The notes beneath the pieces were generated by a model that was given only the letters and a program-made list of their open reading frames with translations, did not search any database and was not told the origin of the DNA. 34,692 nt of DNA, taken from the NCBI GenBank assembly GCA_013003115.1, contig JABDLF010000115.1:1-34692 (forward strand). The letters run 5' to 3'. The DNA comes from Gammaproteobacteria bacterium (GTDB lineage Bacteria > Pseudomonadota > Gammaproteobacteria > Steroidobacterales > JABDLF01). A program made the translations under genes and the position numbers. The stretch's first letter is position 1; each line of letters starts with the position of its first letter. Shown piece by piece: positions 24,202-31,660 of this stretch.

Positions 24202-25263
24202 TTATTCTTTTAACGCGCCCGAGGTGGTCAGGCCACCCTTCAAAACATAAGAATCGATGCCACGCTCGTTCAGCACGTAAGCGGCAGCGGAACTGCGCCT
24301 GCCGGTATCACATACCACCACGTATTTGAGATCCGGATCGAGGGATCTCAGCTTCAGGCGAATGAAGTATAAGGGGATGTTGAGCGCGCCCTTTATGTTC
24401 ACATTCTCAAACTCGCTTGGCAGCCTGACATCCAGCCATTTGCCCCCATCCGCGACGAGTTTTTCAGCCTGCTTCAGATCCACCCACTGAAGCATCGGCT
24501 CGTTCAAGAGCGTATTGAAGTCCTCCTTGCCCAGACGCATCAGCGTGCCGTCTGTAAGCATGGTCACCGTGGCATTACGATTCGCTTCAGAAATCAGGGC
24601 CTCTTCACCAAAACTGTCGCCAACGCGAAGTTCGGCCAGCTTGATGCCTTCTTTATTCAGTGGCGTTTCGCGCGTCACTGCGCAGCGGCCCGCCGTAATC
24701 ACATAAAAATAGTCGCCAACGTCGCCCTGCTTGATGACGGTATCGCCGGCCTTGTAGTTAACGCGCTGCATGCGCATAAAAATGGCCTGGATGTTTGCAG
24801 GGGGAATCTTGTGAAACGCTTTGGTCTGCAAAAGCGTTGTCATCCAGTCATCCTCTTCGTCGACAACCTGCTCGGCGCGCAGTTCGCCAACCTCATACGA
24901 ACCGGTCTGGTCCCAGGTAAGCATTACGTCCAGCAGGTCGCTGTCGAAGGATATGTAGTCGACGTCAGTGCTCGCTCGCGCCGCGAGTTTGCGCGGCAAG
25001 ATCGGAGCGAGCGGGTGACGCGCGTCGTCGGAGCCGGCACTCACGGTTTTCACCACTTTGCCCTGGCTGTTAACAAGCTCCACATCTCCGGCCAGCAGGT
25101 AGATTGTCAACTTCTCGTCGTCGCCGACTTCAAACAGGGATGCACCGGCGGACACAGTCTTAACACGCGACTTTTCCATGAGTCCGTGAAGGTTTTCCTG
25201 CTTGAGCCCGCCCAGCGGCGAAAGCCCCTTGAGTTGGCTGATGTCTATTTGTTTGGTCGTCAT
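24202..25263 (-). CDS. Cyclic nucleotide-binding protein with rhodanese domain
   Basis: A 353-residue soluble protein with three parts. Residues about 12-115 look like a decayed cNMP-binding domain. Residues about 150-255 are a well-preserved one: KAGDTVIKQGDVGDYFYVI, then the phosphate-binding cassette FGEEALISEANRNATV (219-234) with its Glu and Arg. Residues about 262-350 form a rhodanese fold with the active-site cysteine in VVCDTGRRSSA (Cys318). Such proteins occur in many gammaproteobacteria; they lack a DNA-binding domain, so this is not a CRP. The role is unknown, perhaps cyclic-nucleotide-gated sulfur or phosphate chemistry. The gene stands alone, with a clear gap upstream. The rhodanese loop has six residues after the cysteine, including paired arginines. 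Confidence 0.85.
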   Translation of the reverse strand: MTTKQIDISQLKGLSPLGGLKQENLHGLMEKSRVKTVSAGASLFEVGDDEKLTIYLLAGDVELVNSQGKVVKTVSAGSDDARHPLAPILPRKLAARASTDVDYISFDSDLLDVMLTWDQTGSYEVGELRAEQVVDEEDDWMTTLLQTKAFHKIPPANIQAIFMRMQRVNYKAGDTVIKQGDVGDYFYVITAGRCAVTRETPLNKEGIKLAELRVGDSFGEEALISEANRNATVTMLTDGTLMRLGKEDFNTLLNEPMLQWVDLKQAEKLVADGGKWLDVRLPSEFENVNIKGALNIPLYFIRLKLRSLDPDLKYVVVCDTGRRSSAAAYVLNERGIDSYVLKGGLTTSGALKE

Positions 25264-25403
25264 TGGCCGCTTTATCTATGGGTCATTGGGGCTTGTGAAG
25301 CAAGAAAGTCGGGGATTCCGGATCACATCGGCGAAAAACCGGGAGAGTTTAGCATAACGGGGGCGCCCGCCTACACCTGCCTGTTGGTACTTTTGACCAG
25401 CTT

Positions 25404-25808
25404 TCATGCGGGCTCGGCGGGTATCTCGCGCGGCCGGCGCTCGTCATCAACGTGGACGTAGGTGATGCGTGCGCTGGCTACATGTATTGAGGTCCCGGCA
25501 GGCGAGCCGGGGCGTTCGGCCCTGATATCTACGGCCACCACCATCGAAGTGCGGCCTACCCGGTCCACTTCGCAAAAAAACGTTACAACGTCGCCAATAT
25601 AGACCGGCTGGATAAAGGTGAAATCGTCGACGGCGACGGTAACAACCTTGCCGCCCGAGCGCCGATAGGCATGAATCGCACCGGCAATATCGGCATGCGA
25701 CATGAGCCAGCCGCCAAAAATGTCACCAAGCCAATTTGCGTCTTTCGGCATGGCCATGGTGCGCACGGTTTGTTCTCCGTGCGGCGGGTGGCTCCGCGTG
25801 CTGTTCAC
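25404..25808 (-). CDS. YciA-type acyl-CoA thioesterase
   Basis: A 134-residue single-hotdog thioesterase. It shows the YciA features: RTMAMPKDANWLGDIFGGWL, the catalytic aspartate in SHADIAGAIHA (about 40), and VTVAVDDFTFIQPVYIGDVV. It hydrolyses acyl-CoA to free acid and CoA. Its GTG start at 25808 overlaps the fadJ stop (GTGA), so it is the third gene of the beta-oxidation operon. A role in relieving trapped acyl-CoA or recycling CoA fits that position. Terminal residues are charged and variable, which is normal. Other hotdog thioesterases are possible, but the FGGWL segment is characteristic. Confidence 0.88.
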   Translation of the reverse strand: MNSTRSHPPHGEQTVRTMAMPKDANWLGDIFGGWLMSHADIAGAIHAYRRSGGKVVTVAVDDFTFIQPVYIGDVVTFFCEVDRVGRTSMVVAVDIRAERPGSPAGTSIHVASARITYVHVDDERRPREIPAEPA

Positions 25809-27877
25809 TCCGGGCTGTCGACCTGTTTGAGGTCGGACCAGCCGGCGTCCGGCGCAAATCGGTCGCCGTGGCTGGCCTGGAGATCCTGAAGCGTGGCTAC
25901 GACCTCATCGATGCCGCGACTTCGAGCATAGTTGATAGGCCCGCCCCTGAATGGCGCGAACCCCGTGCCGAAGATCACGCCGGCATCGAGCAGGTCGGGA
26001 TCGTCCACTACTTTCTCGCGCAGGCAGGCAACAGCTTCATTGAGCATCGGCATCATCAGGCGATCCCGGATATCACCTGGTGGTTCATAGTTGTCATCGA
26101 GTTTTTTAACTGGCTTGCCTTTACTGTATTCGTAAAAACCCCTGCCGGTTTTTCGCCCCAGCTGTTTTTCATCCACCATGGCCTTGAGTTTTTCCGGTAC
26201 GTCGAGGCCGAATGCATCTGCGAAAACCTGGGCAACGTGATAGGCGATATCGAGGCCCACGGTGTCGGCCAGTTCCACAGGGCCCATGGGCATTCCGAAT
26301 GCCTCCGCTGCCTGGTCGATCGCGGCGAGCGGCACGCCTTCCTCGGCGATTTTTACCGCCTCCAGCATGTACGGCATCAGCACCCGGTTGACGACGAAGC
26401 CCGGTGCGCTGGAGCAGGGCAACGGAAGGCGATCAATGCGCCTGGCAAACGCAAGCCCTTTGTTGATTTCCTCGGGGCGCGAGTTGTCTGCCGCGATTAC
26501 TTCGAGCAGCGGCATCTTTGCGACGGGATTGAAAAAATGCAGCCCGATAAGCCGACCGGGATCGCTGAGCGCTGGTGACAAAGTTTCAAGTTTCAGGCTG
26601 GAGGTGTTGGTTGCAAGAACGGCATCTTTCTTCATGCGCGGCTCGAGGGCCTGGTACAGGGCCTGTTTCGCTTCTGCATTTTCAAAGATCGCTTCGATGA
26701 CAACGTCCGCACGTGGTACGCCGTCACCGTTGACATCAGCAAGCAGCCTGTCGCTGGCTTCTGTTACCAGCCTCGGGTCTCGCAGCTTGCGCTGAAAAAG
26801 CTTGTGCGCACGCTTGATCGCCGGCGCAATATATTTCGCCTCTCTGTCCTGCAGCGTCACGTTCAAGCCGCGCAGCGCGCACCATGCTGCGATGTCGCCG
26901 CCCATGACGCCTGCGCCGACGACGTGTACATTTTGGACCTTGAAATTCTTGACCTTGCCCAGGCTCTTGAGGCGATCCTGCAGCAGAAACACCCGTATGA
27001 GATTGCGGGCGGTCGGGGTAACAAACATTTTGCCGAAGGACTTCGCTTCCGCTTCATACTGGCTGTCAAGCGCATCACCGCCGTGCTCGCGCCAAAGGTC
27101 GATCATCGCGTAAGGCGACGGATAATGATCCCGCCGCGCGCGCTTTGCGACCTGCTTTTCGAGCATTGCAGCCACGACCGGGCGAACCGGTCCGCTGCTC
27201 AACAGCCTGTGTTTCAGGCTCCGCTTGCCGGGCTTCGGCGGCTTGAGCGCCATCTGTATTGCAGCCCGCTCGAGGTGCCGGGCTGGCACGATCTGATCCA
27301 CGAGGCCGGTCTTGAGCGCCTGGCGAGGTCGCAGTCCGCGCCCGCTGAGCATGAGATCCATTGCCGCCAGCACGCCCATCAGCTGCACGGACCTGACCGT
27401 GCCACCGAAACCCGGGTGAATGCCCAGTTTGACTTCTGGCAACCCGACCTGCGCGCGCACGTCGTCCGTCATGATGCGGTAGCGGCAAGCCATTGCCAGC
27501 TCGAGGCCCCCGCCGAGGGCAAATCCGTTCAGCAGGGCAATGGTCGGGCAGGGCAGCGACTCCAGCTTGTCAAAAATCTTCTGGCCCTTGCGAGTGATTT
27601 CGTAGGCTGCCTCTTCGTCCGCCAATTGCAGGAATTCTTTGATATCAGCGCCGGCGATGAACCCGGACTTCTTCGCCGAGTTCACGACCACGGCGCGAGG
27701 CCGCGACTCTTTCAATTCTGCGATGCGCGCTTCAAGCTCCAGCATCACGTGCCCGGACAGTACGTTGGTACTGGACCCGACGCGATCGAAAGTCAGCCAG
27801 GCAATGCCTTCGTCATCGACGCGTATGTGCCAGTTCTTTTCATCGGCCTCGGCCATGTTTTTGTCCAAGTCTGTCAT
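25805..27877 (-). CDS. fadJ: Fatty acid oxidation complex subunit alpha (FadJ-like)
   Basis: This 690-residue protein joins two enzymes of beta-oxidation. The N-terminal enoyl-CoA hydratase half has LLNGFALGGGLELAMACRYRI (quoted in part: GGGLELAMAC) and GLPEVKLGIHPGFGG, containing the two glutamates of the active site. The C-terminal 3-hydroxyacyl-CoA dehydrogenase half has the NAD loop VVGAGVMGGDIAAW (about 322-335), the catalytic His in GLHFFNPVAKM, and FGMPMGPVELADTVGLD. The length is close to FadJ/FadB (714-729). I name it FadJ because the partner upstream is a 436-residue FadI-like thiolase; FadB-FadA is the alternative. It starts one base after the fadI stop (TAGGATG) and overlaps the thioesterase gene. 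Confidence 0.88.
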   Translation of the reverse strand: MTDLDKNMAEADEKNWHIRVDDEGIAWLTFDRVGSSTNVLSGHVMLELEARIAELKESRPRAVVVNSAKKSGFIAGADIKEFLQLADEEAAYEITRKGQKIFDKLESLPCPTIALLNGFALGGGLELAMACRYRIMTDDVRAQVGLPEVKLGIHPGFGGTVRSVQLMGVLAAMDLMLSGRGLRPRQALKTGLVDQIVPARHLERAAIQMALKPPKPGKRSLKHRLLSSGPVRPVVAAMLEKQVAKRARRDHYPSPYAMIDLWREHGGDALDSQYEAEAKSFGKMFVTPTARNLIRVFLLQDRLKSLGKVKNFKVQNVHVVGAGVMGGDIAAWCALRGLNVTLQDREAKYIAPAIKRAHKLFQRKLRDPRLVTEASDRLLADVNGDGVPRADVVIEAIFENAEAKQALYQALEPRMKKDAVLATNTSSLKLETLSPALSDPGRLIGLHFFNPVAKMPLLEVIAADNSRPEEINKGLAFARRIDRLPLPCSSAPGFVVNRVLMPYMLEAVKIAEEGVPLAAIDQAAEAFGMPMGPVELADTVGLDIAYHVAQVFADAFGLDVPEKLKAMVDEKQLGRKTGRGFYEYSKGKPVKKLDDNYEPPGDIRDRLMMPMLNEAVACLREKVVDDPDLLDAGVIFGTGFAPFRGGPINYARSRGIDEVVATLQDLQASHGDRFAPDAGWSDLKQVDSPE

Positions 27878-27878
27878 C

Positions 27879-29189
27879 CTAATTACTCCCGGCCCGTTCG
27901 AGCAGCATTGCGCCGCCCTGGCCCCCGCCGATACAAAGCGTGGCGATAGCTCTCTCGCCCCCGGTGCGCTGTAAAACCTTCAAAGCGTGCAGGACGATCC
28001 TGGACCCGCTGGCCCCGACAGGATGGCCAATGCTGATGGCACCGCCATCACTGTTGAGTTTGTCGGGATCAAGCTCACCGACGATCCCTTCGAGCCCCAA
28101 TTCGTCGCGGCAGTAGCCCTCGTCCTGCCAGGCGGCCACGCATGCCAATACCTGGCCCGCAAATGCCTCGTTAATCTCCCAGTAATCGACGTCGTCGAGC
28201 GCCAGCTGCTGGCGCTCAAGTATCGGCGTGGAGGCATGCACCGGCCCCAGGCCCATCTCAGCGGGGTCCAGCGCAGCCCAGTTGGCATCTGCAAGGCGAC
28301 CCAGGACAGGCAAATCGTACTTCTGTACGGCGTCCTCGCTTGCCATCAGTAGCAGCGCGGCCCCGTCGGTAATCTGTGAGCTGTTGGCTGCCGTGACCAG
28401 GCCTACCCGGCGATCGAAATAAGGCTTCAGGGTGCCGAGCTTTTCTACGCTGGAGTCTCGCCGCAGCCCGTCGTCTTCCTCGTAGACGTTGCCTCTGGCA
28501 TCAAAGATGCTTACAACCTCGTCGAGGTGGCCCTGCTCGATACCTTTATCCAGCCGTTGATGGCTGCGGACCGCAAATTCATCCATGGCCCTGCGTGTGA
28601 TGCCAAACCTGTGCGCGATGATCTCGCAGGTCTGGCCCATGTTGAGGCCGACCACCGGGTCTGTAAGTCCATGCAAAAGGCCTATTACGGGCTTCAGGTG
28701 CCCGGGCCTGAAGCCGGCCAGTGCCTTCAGCTTTTGCTGCGGGCTGCGAGCCCGCGCCAGCCTGGCCAGAAAATTCACCATATCGTCGTTGAACAGGATC
28801 GGGGCGCGACTCATGGCTTCGGTTCCGCCCGCCAGAACGAGATCAGCGCGGCCAATCGCAATATCCTTGGCGGCAGAATCGAGCGCCTGCATCGCAGAGG
28901 CGCAGTTGCGCATGACCGTCCAACCCGGCACGCTTTTCGGACATCCCAGTCGCAGAGCAACGATACGCCCGATGTTGGCTTCGTCCACTGACGGCATCGC
29001 GCAACCGAGGATCACCTCATCGATGGCGTCCGGCGAGAACTTCTGCCGGGAAAGCAGGGGGCGCCCGGCGGCCACGGCCAGGTCAGCCGCGCTGAAGGGG
29101 CCTGGTTTGCCCCGGGCCTTTAAAAACGGTGTGCGGCTACCGTCGACAAAATAGACGTCTCGTCCGTGGAATGCTTTGGACTTGTTCAA
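27879..29189 (-). CDS. fadI: Acetyl-CoA acyltransferase (FadI-like thiolase)
   Basis: The thiolase cleaves 3-ketoacyl-CoA to acetyl-CoA and a shortened acyl-CoA. Active-site residues are visible: Cys96 in VMRNCASAMQA, the His in ISIGHPVGASGSR (about 390), and the second Cys in LCIGGGQGGAM (about 421). The NEAFAGQ box is also present. From the TTG at 29189 the protein is 436 residues, the exact size of E. coli FadI. The frame is open to 29294, but AGGAG lies nine bases before the TTG, and the extra residues do not look thiolase-like. It is the first gene of a three-gene operon with fadJ and the thioesterase. Confidence 0.88.
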   Translation of the reverse strand: MNKSKAFHGRDVYFVDGSRTPFLKARGKPGPFSAADLAVAAGRPLLSRQKFSPDAIDEVILGCAMPSVDEANIGRIVALRLGCPKSVPGWTVMRNCASAMQALDSAAKDIAIGRADLVLAGGTEAMSRAPILFNDDMVNFLARLARARSPQQKLKALAGFRPGHLKPVIGLLHGLTDPVVGLNMGQTCEIIAHRFGITRRAMDEFAVRSHQRLDKGIEQGHLDEVVSIFDARGNVYEEDDGLRRDSSVEKLGTLKPYFDRRVGLVTAANSSQITDGAALLLMASEDAVQKYDLPVLGRLADANWAALDPAEMGLGPVHASTPILERQQLALDDVDYWEINEAFAGQVLACVAAWQDEGYCRDELGLEGIVGELDPDKLNSDGGAISIGHPVGASGSRIVLHALKVLQRTGGERAIATLCIGGGQGGAMLLERAGSN

Positions 29190-29198
29190 TTTTTGCTG

Positions 29199-29203
29199 CT
29201 CCT
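29199..29203 (-). promoter_or_regulatory. Ribosome binding site that sets the TTG start of the thiolase gene
   Basis: AGGAG on the minus strand stands nine bases before the TTG at 29189. It is the only good site near the expected N-terminus and fixes a non-ATG start. Confidence 0.55.
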
Positions 29204-29293
29204 GAGTTCGTTGCCGGGCTGCGAGCCGGAGAAGTGCAAAGCTTCCGTCGAGAAAACCCTGAATTTGCCGCCCGGCGCGGTGCCTGACCGGCA

Positions 29294-29322
29294 ATGATAC
29301 GATTGCCTATGCTGCACCGCAA
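29294..29322 (-). promoter_or_regulatory. Promoter candidate for the fadIJ operon
   Basis: On the minus strand TTGCGG (29317-29322) and TATCAT (29294-29299) are 17 bases apart; the -10 matches five of six positions. A start near 29287 leaves a leader of roughly 98 bases before the thiolase TTG. I see no obvious FadR- or PsrA-type palindrome in it. Confidence 0.45.
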
Positions 29323-29350
29323 GATACGACCCACAGGGACCGTACAATTC

Positions 29351-30097
29351 CTATCCGCTGATATGGAAATCACACAGCAATGGCAGATGGTCTGACAGCT
29401 GTATGTCTGGCACTTCAAATCGGGTAACGGTGACCCCTCGGCTATACAGGATGAAGTCCAGTTGCTGCCGTGGCGAGTAGCTGGGGTATGACGGCAGGCC
29501 TTCAACATTGGCATTCTGGAGACCCGCGGCTTCCATGAACAGGTACATCTCGTGTTCGCCCCAGAAGGTATTGAAATCGCCAGCCACGATTACGGGTTTT
29601 TTTGTGGCCTTGATGACTTCATGGAGGTGCCTGAGCTGATAATGCCGGTGTCGGTACTTGACGGACAGGTGGACTAAAAAAACGGCGACATCGTCGAGTT
29701 CCAATTCGATGATCAGCCGCTTGATGCCCGTGTCAAAATAATGAAATCTTTCGCCATGAACACGCGGGGCGGCCAGAAAAGCGTTGGCCTGGTTCCTCAC
29801 GATTGGCAGGCGGTGATTTATCGAGCGTTCCCCGTATTTGCATTGATAGGCGGAGTAGTGGCCGAGGGCATCGGCGACCGCCTCGGCCTGATTCACATAG
29901 CGCGTACGGAACGAGCCGGTATCCACCTCGACAAGGCCGACGATGTCCGGGTCGTGGCTATTAATAAATTCGATAATTCGCTTCAGGTTGCTGTCGGTGC
30001 GCTTTAAATAGCCGGCGCCAGGGATGGGCAGGTTGAATCGGCGCCCCGTACCGGTTGCATAACGAATGTTATAAAGCAGGAATCGTAGGCTATTCAT
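29351..30097 (-). CDS. Endonuclease/exonuclease/phosphatase family protein
   Basis: A 248-residue metal-dependent hydrolase of the EEP fold. The motifs are in order: LLYNIRY (about 7-13, metal Asn), VGLVEVD (about 53-59, metal Glu), FLVHLSVKY (catalytic His), VAGDFNTF (about 170-177, Asp and Asn), LDFILYS (about 216) and SDHLPLLCDF (Asp-His pair near the end). There is no signal peptide or membrane helix, so it is probably cytoplasmic. The family includes DNA repair nucleases, phosphodiesterases and sphingomyelinase-like enzymes. The substrate cannot be told here. It is a single gene, divergent from the diguanylate cyclase, with an AT-rich region upstream. The start ATG at 30097 directly precedes MNSLRFLLYN and has a poor ribosome binding site. 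Confidence 0.85.
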   Translation of the reverse strand: MNSLRFLLYNIRYATGTGRRFNLPIPGAGYLKRTDSNLKRIIEFINSHDPDIVGLVEVDTGSFRTRYVNQAEAVADALGHYSAYQCKYGERSINHRLPIVRNQANAFLAAPRVHGERFHYFDTGIKRLIIELELDDVAVFLVHLSVKYRHRHYQLRHLHEVIKATKKPVIVAGDFNTFWGEHEMYLFMEAAGLQNANVEGLPSYPSYSPRQQLDFILYSRGVTVTRFEVPDIQLSDHLPLLCDFHISG

Positions 30098-30366
30098 TCA
30101 TTTGTCTGATAAAAAAACTCATAATAACAGGAAGTTAAAGAATATATTTAAGAAAATGTTTAATAACAGCGCGACGACACTCTGGTGCGAGGTAAACCAG
30201 CGTAGTCTAACAACTTGTTAACCAACGTGGCGCGTTTTGGGCGCCTGGTTTTGTCCGCACAAATCGGGGGCAAGGCGCGCACACGAACGGCCTGTTGCAG
30301 GTCGTAAAGTGTTTACTGCTCGGTACTTCCTTGTAATTACATAGCATTCAGTGTACTCAGGGAGTA
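30098..30366. other. AT-rich divergent intergenic region
   Basis: This is the longest AT-rich stretch of the window, shared by the 5' ends of the EEP gene (minus) and the diguanylate cyclase (plus). It contains a direct repeat TAATAACAG at 30122-30130 and 30161-30169, a perfect palindrome AACAACTTGTT (30209-30219), and a small GGCGC/GCGCC hairpin (30229-30245) followed by TGGTTTTG. No gene is visible. It probably holds both promoters, but I cannot assign hexamers with confidence. Confidence 0.5.
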
Positions 30367-31566
30367 ATGAAAGAATTAGAGAAAACCGGACTCTTTGCCA
30401 CCGGCGAAGATCGCAAACTTGGGCCGGGCTGGATTCAGGCTGAACAGGTAAAGTGGCTTTACACCTACGGGCCGCTTAACTTCATTACTGCCGTGATCAC
30501 GGCAACAGTGCTGACAGTGCTGATGTGGAGCGTCAGCAGGCCCGCCGTCATTGTAGGATGGCTGGCGAGCATAGTGCTCGTATCTGCCGCTCGGTTCTAT
30601 CTGAACTTAATGTTCAAGAAGGCAGAGCCAGAAGCCGAGAGTATGCCCGGCTGGGGGACGCGCTACATCGTCGGGGTACTCGTTGCCGGTCTCGTCTGGG
30701 GCAGCGCGGGGGGATTCCTCTTCCCCCCTGATTCGCTGCAGCACCAGATATTTATCGCCTTCGCCCTCGCTGGCGTTTGCGCCTCGACAGTGAGTGTTCT
30801 CGCGGCGCTTCGACTTGGTTTCCTGCTTTTTGCCATGCCAGCCATGCTTCCTTTGCTTTACCGACTGGTGCTGCAGGGAGATTACAACTCGTTTGCCCTG
30901 GCGCTGCTGATTCTGCTTTTCCTGCTCGGGCTTACCGTCGCGGCAAGGCAAACCCACCAGGCTATCGAGAACGTACTCAAGCTGCAGTTGGAAAACCTGG
31001 AACTGGCGCGGGAGCTGCAGTACGAGGCAACCCACGATTCCCTGATGGGGCTCGTGAATCAACGCGAGTTTAAGCGGCGCTTTGAGCGCATGTCTGCAAA
31101 CGCCAGGGTGCATAGCTCACCCTACGCGCTGGTGTTCCTGGACCTTGACTATTTCAAGCAGATAAACGACACGGCCGGGCACATGGCCGGTGACAAATTA
31201 CTGCGCGAAATCGGCCGCCTGATGAAAACCAAGGTGCGCGGCCGTGACACGCTCGCCCGTATTGGTGGAGACGAGTTCGCGTTGCTGCTCGAGGGTTGCG
31301 GCAGGGATCAGGCAGTGCGAATCGCCGAGATGCTGCACAGGACCATCAACACCTTCAAACTTGAGTACGAAGGCAAACTGTATGGCGTCGGGGTTAGCAT
31401 AGGAATTACGTTCACCACGGACGGCTCCGACAGTGCCTCGGCCATGCTCAAGGCTGCGGACAAGGCGTGTTACGCGTCCAAGGAAGCGGGCAGGAACAGG
31501 ATTGAGGTTCTGCATCCCGACCCGAGTTTTGAGATGACGGGTCGTTTTCGACTTTCCGAACTCTGA
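30367..31566 (+). CDS. Membrane-bound diguanylate cyclase (GGDEF)
   Basis: A 399-residue protein with about six membrane helices in the first 195 residues, a short coiled linker (IENVLKLQLENLELARELQYE, about 200-220), then a GGDEF domain that makes cyclic di-GMP from two GTP. The active loop ARIGGDEFALLL has GGDEF at 300-304, and the THDSLMGLVNQREF start is typical. RGRD at 291-294 with five residues between it and GGDEF is an intact inhibitory site, so product feedback is expected. The membrane half looks like a MASE-type sensor of unknown input. There is no EAL domain. GGAG lies only two bases before the ATG, closer than usual. The gene is alone; acs follows after about 95 bases. Confidence 0.9.
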   Translation: MKELEKTGLFATGEDRKLGPGWIQAEQVKWLYTYGPLNFITAVITATVLTVLMWSVSRPAVIVGWLASIVLVSAARFYLNLMFKKAEPEAESMPGWGTRYIVGVLVAGLVWGSAGGFLFPPDSLQHQIFIAFALAGVCASTVSVLAALRLGFLLFAMPAMLPLLYRLVLQGDYNSFALALLILLFLLGLTVAARQTHQAIENVLKLQLENLELARELQYEATHDSLMGLVNQREFKRRFERMSANARVHSSPYALVFLDLDYFKQINDTAGHMAGDKLLREIGRLMKTKVRGRDTLARIGGDEFALLLEGCGRDQAVRIAEMLHRTINTFKLEYEGKLYGVGVSIGITFTTDGSDSASAMLKAADKACYASKEAGRNRIEVLHPDPSFEMTGRFRLSEL

Positions 31567-31590
31567 TGGTCGGCGAAAGGCCCGGCAGTC

Positions 31591-31599
31591 TGCCATAAT
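31591..31599 (+). promoter_or_regulatory. Extended -10 promoter candidate for acs
   Basis: TGCCATAAT matches an extended -10 element (TG, one base, then a hexamer with five of six matches). No -35 is evident. A start near 31606 leaves a leader of about 55 bases, in which CCGCC and GGCGG could pair. GGGG lies seven bases before the acs ATG. Confidence 0.35.
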
Positions 31600-31660
31600 C
31601 AATAACCAGCCGCCGCGCAGAATTGGCGGTTAAAAAAGCGAACAACAAACGGGGATCAAA

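Noticed and set aside
24185-24230. GGCGC/GCGCC pair between pilZ and the rhodanese gene
   Set aside because: Five-bp stem with a long loop, partly inside the coding end of the minus-strand gene; not convincing as a bidirectional terminator.
26804-27949. 381-residue plus-strand frame opposite fadJ
   Set aside because: Long only because fadJ is GC-rich; His/Arg-rich product without motifs, antisense to clear hydratase and dehydrogenase motifs.
29190-29294. N-terminal extension of the thiolase
   Set aside because: The extra 35 residues do not resemble a thiolase or a targeting signal, and the TTG at 29189 has a good ribosome binding site and yields the family length.
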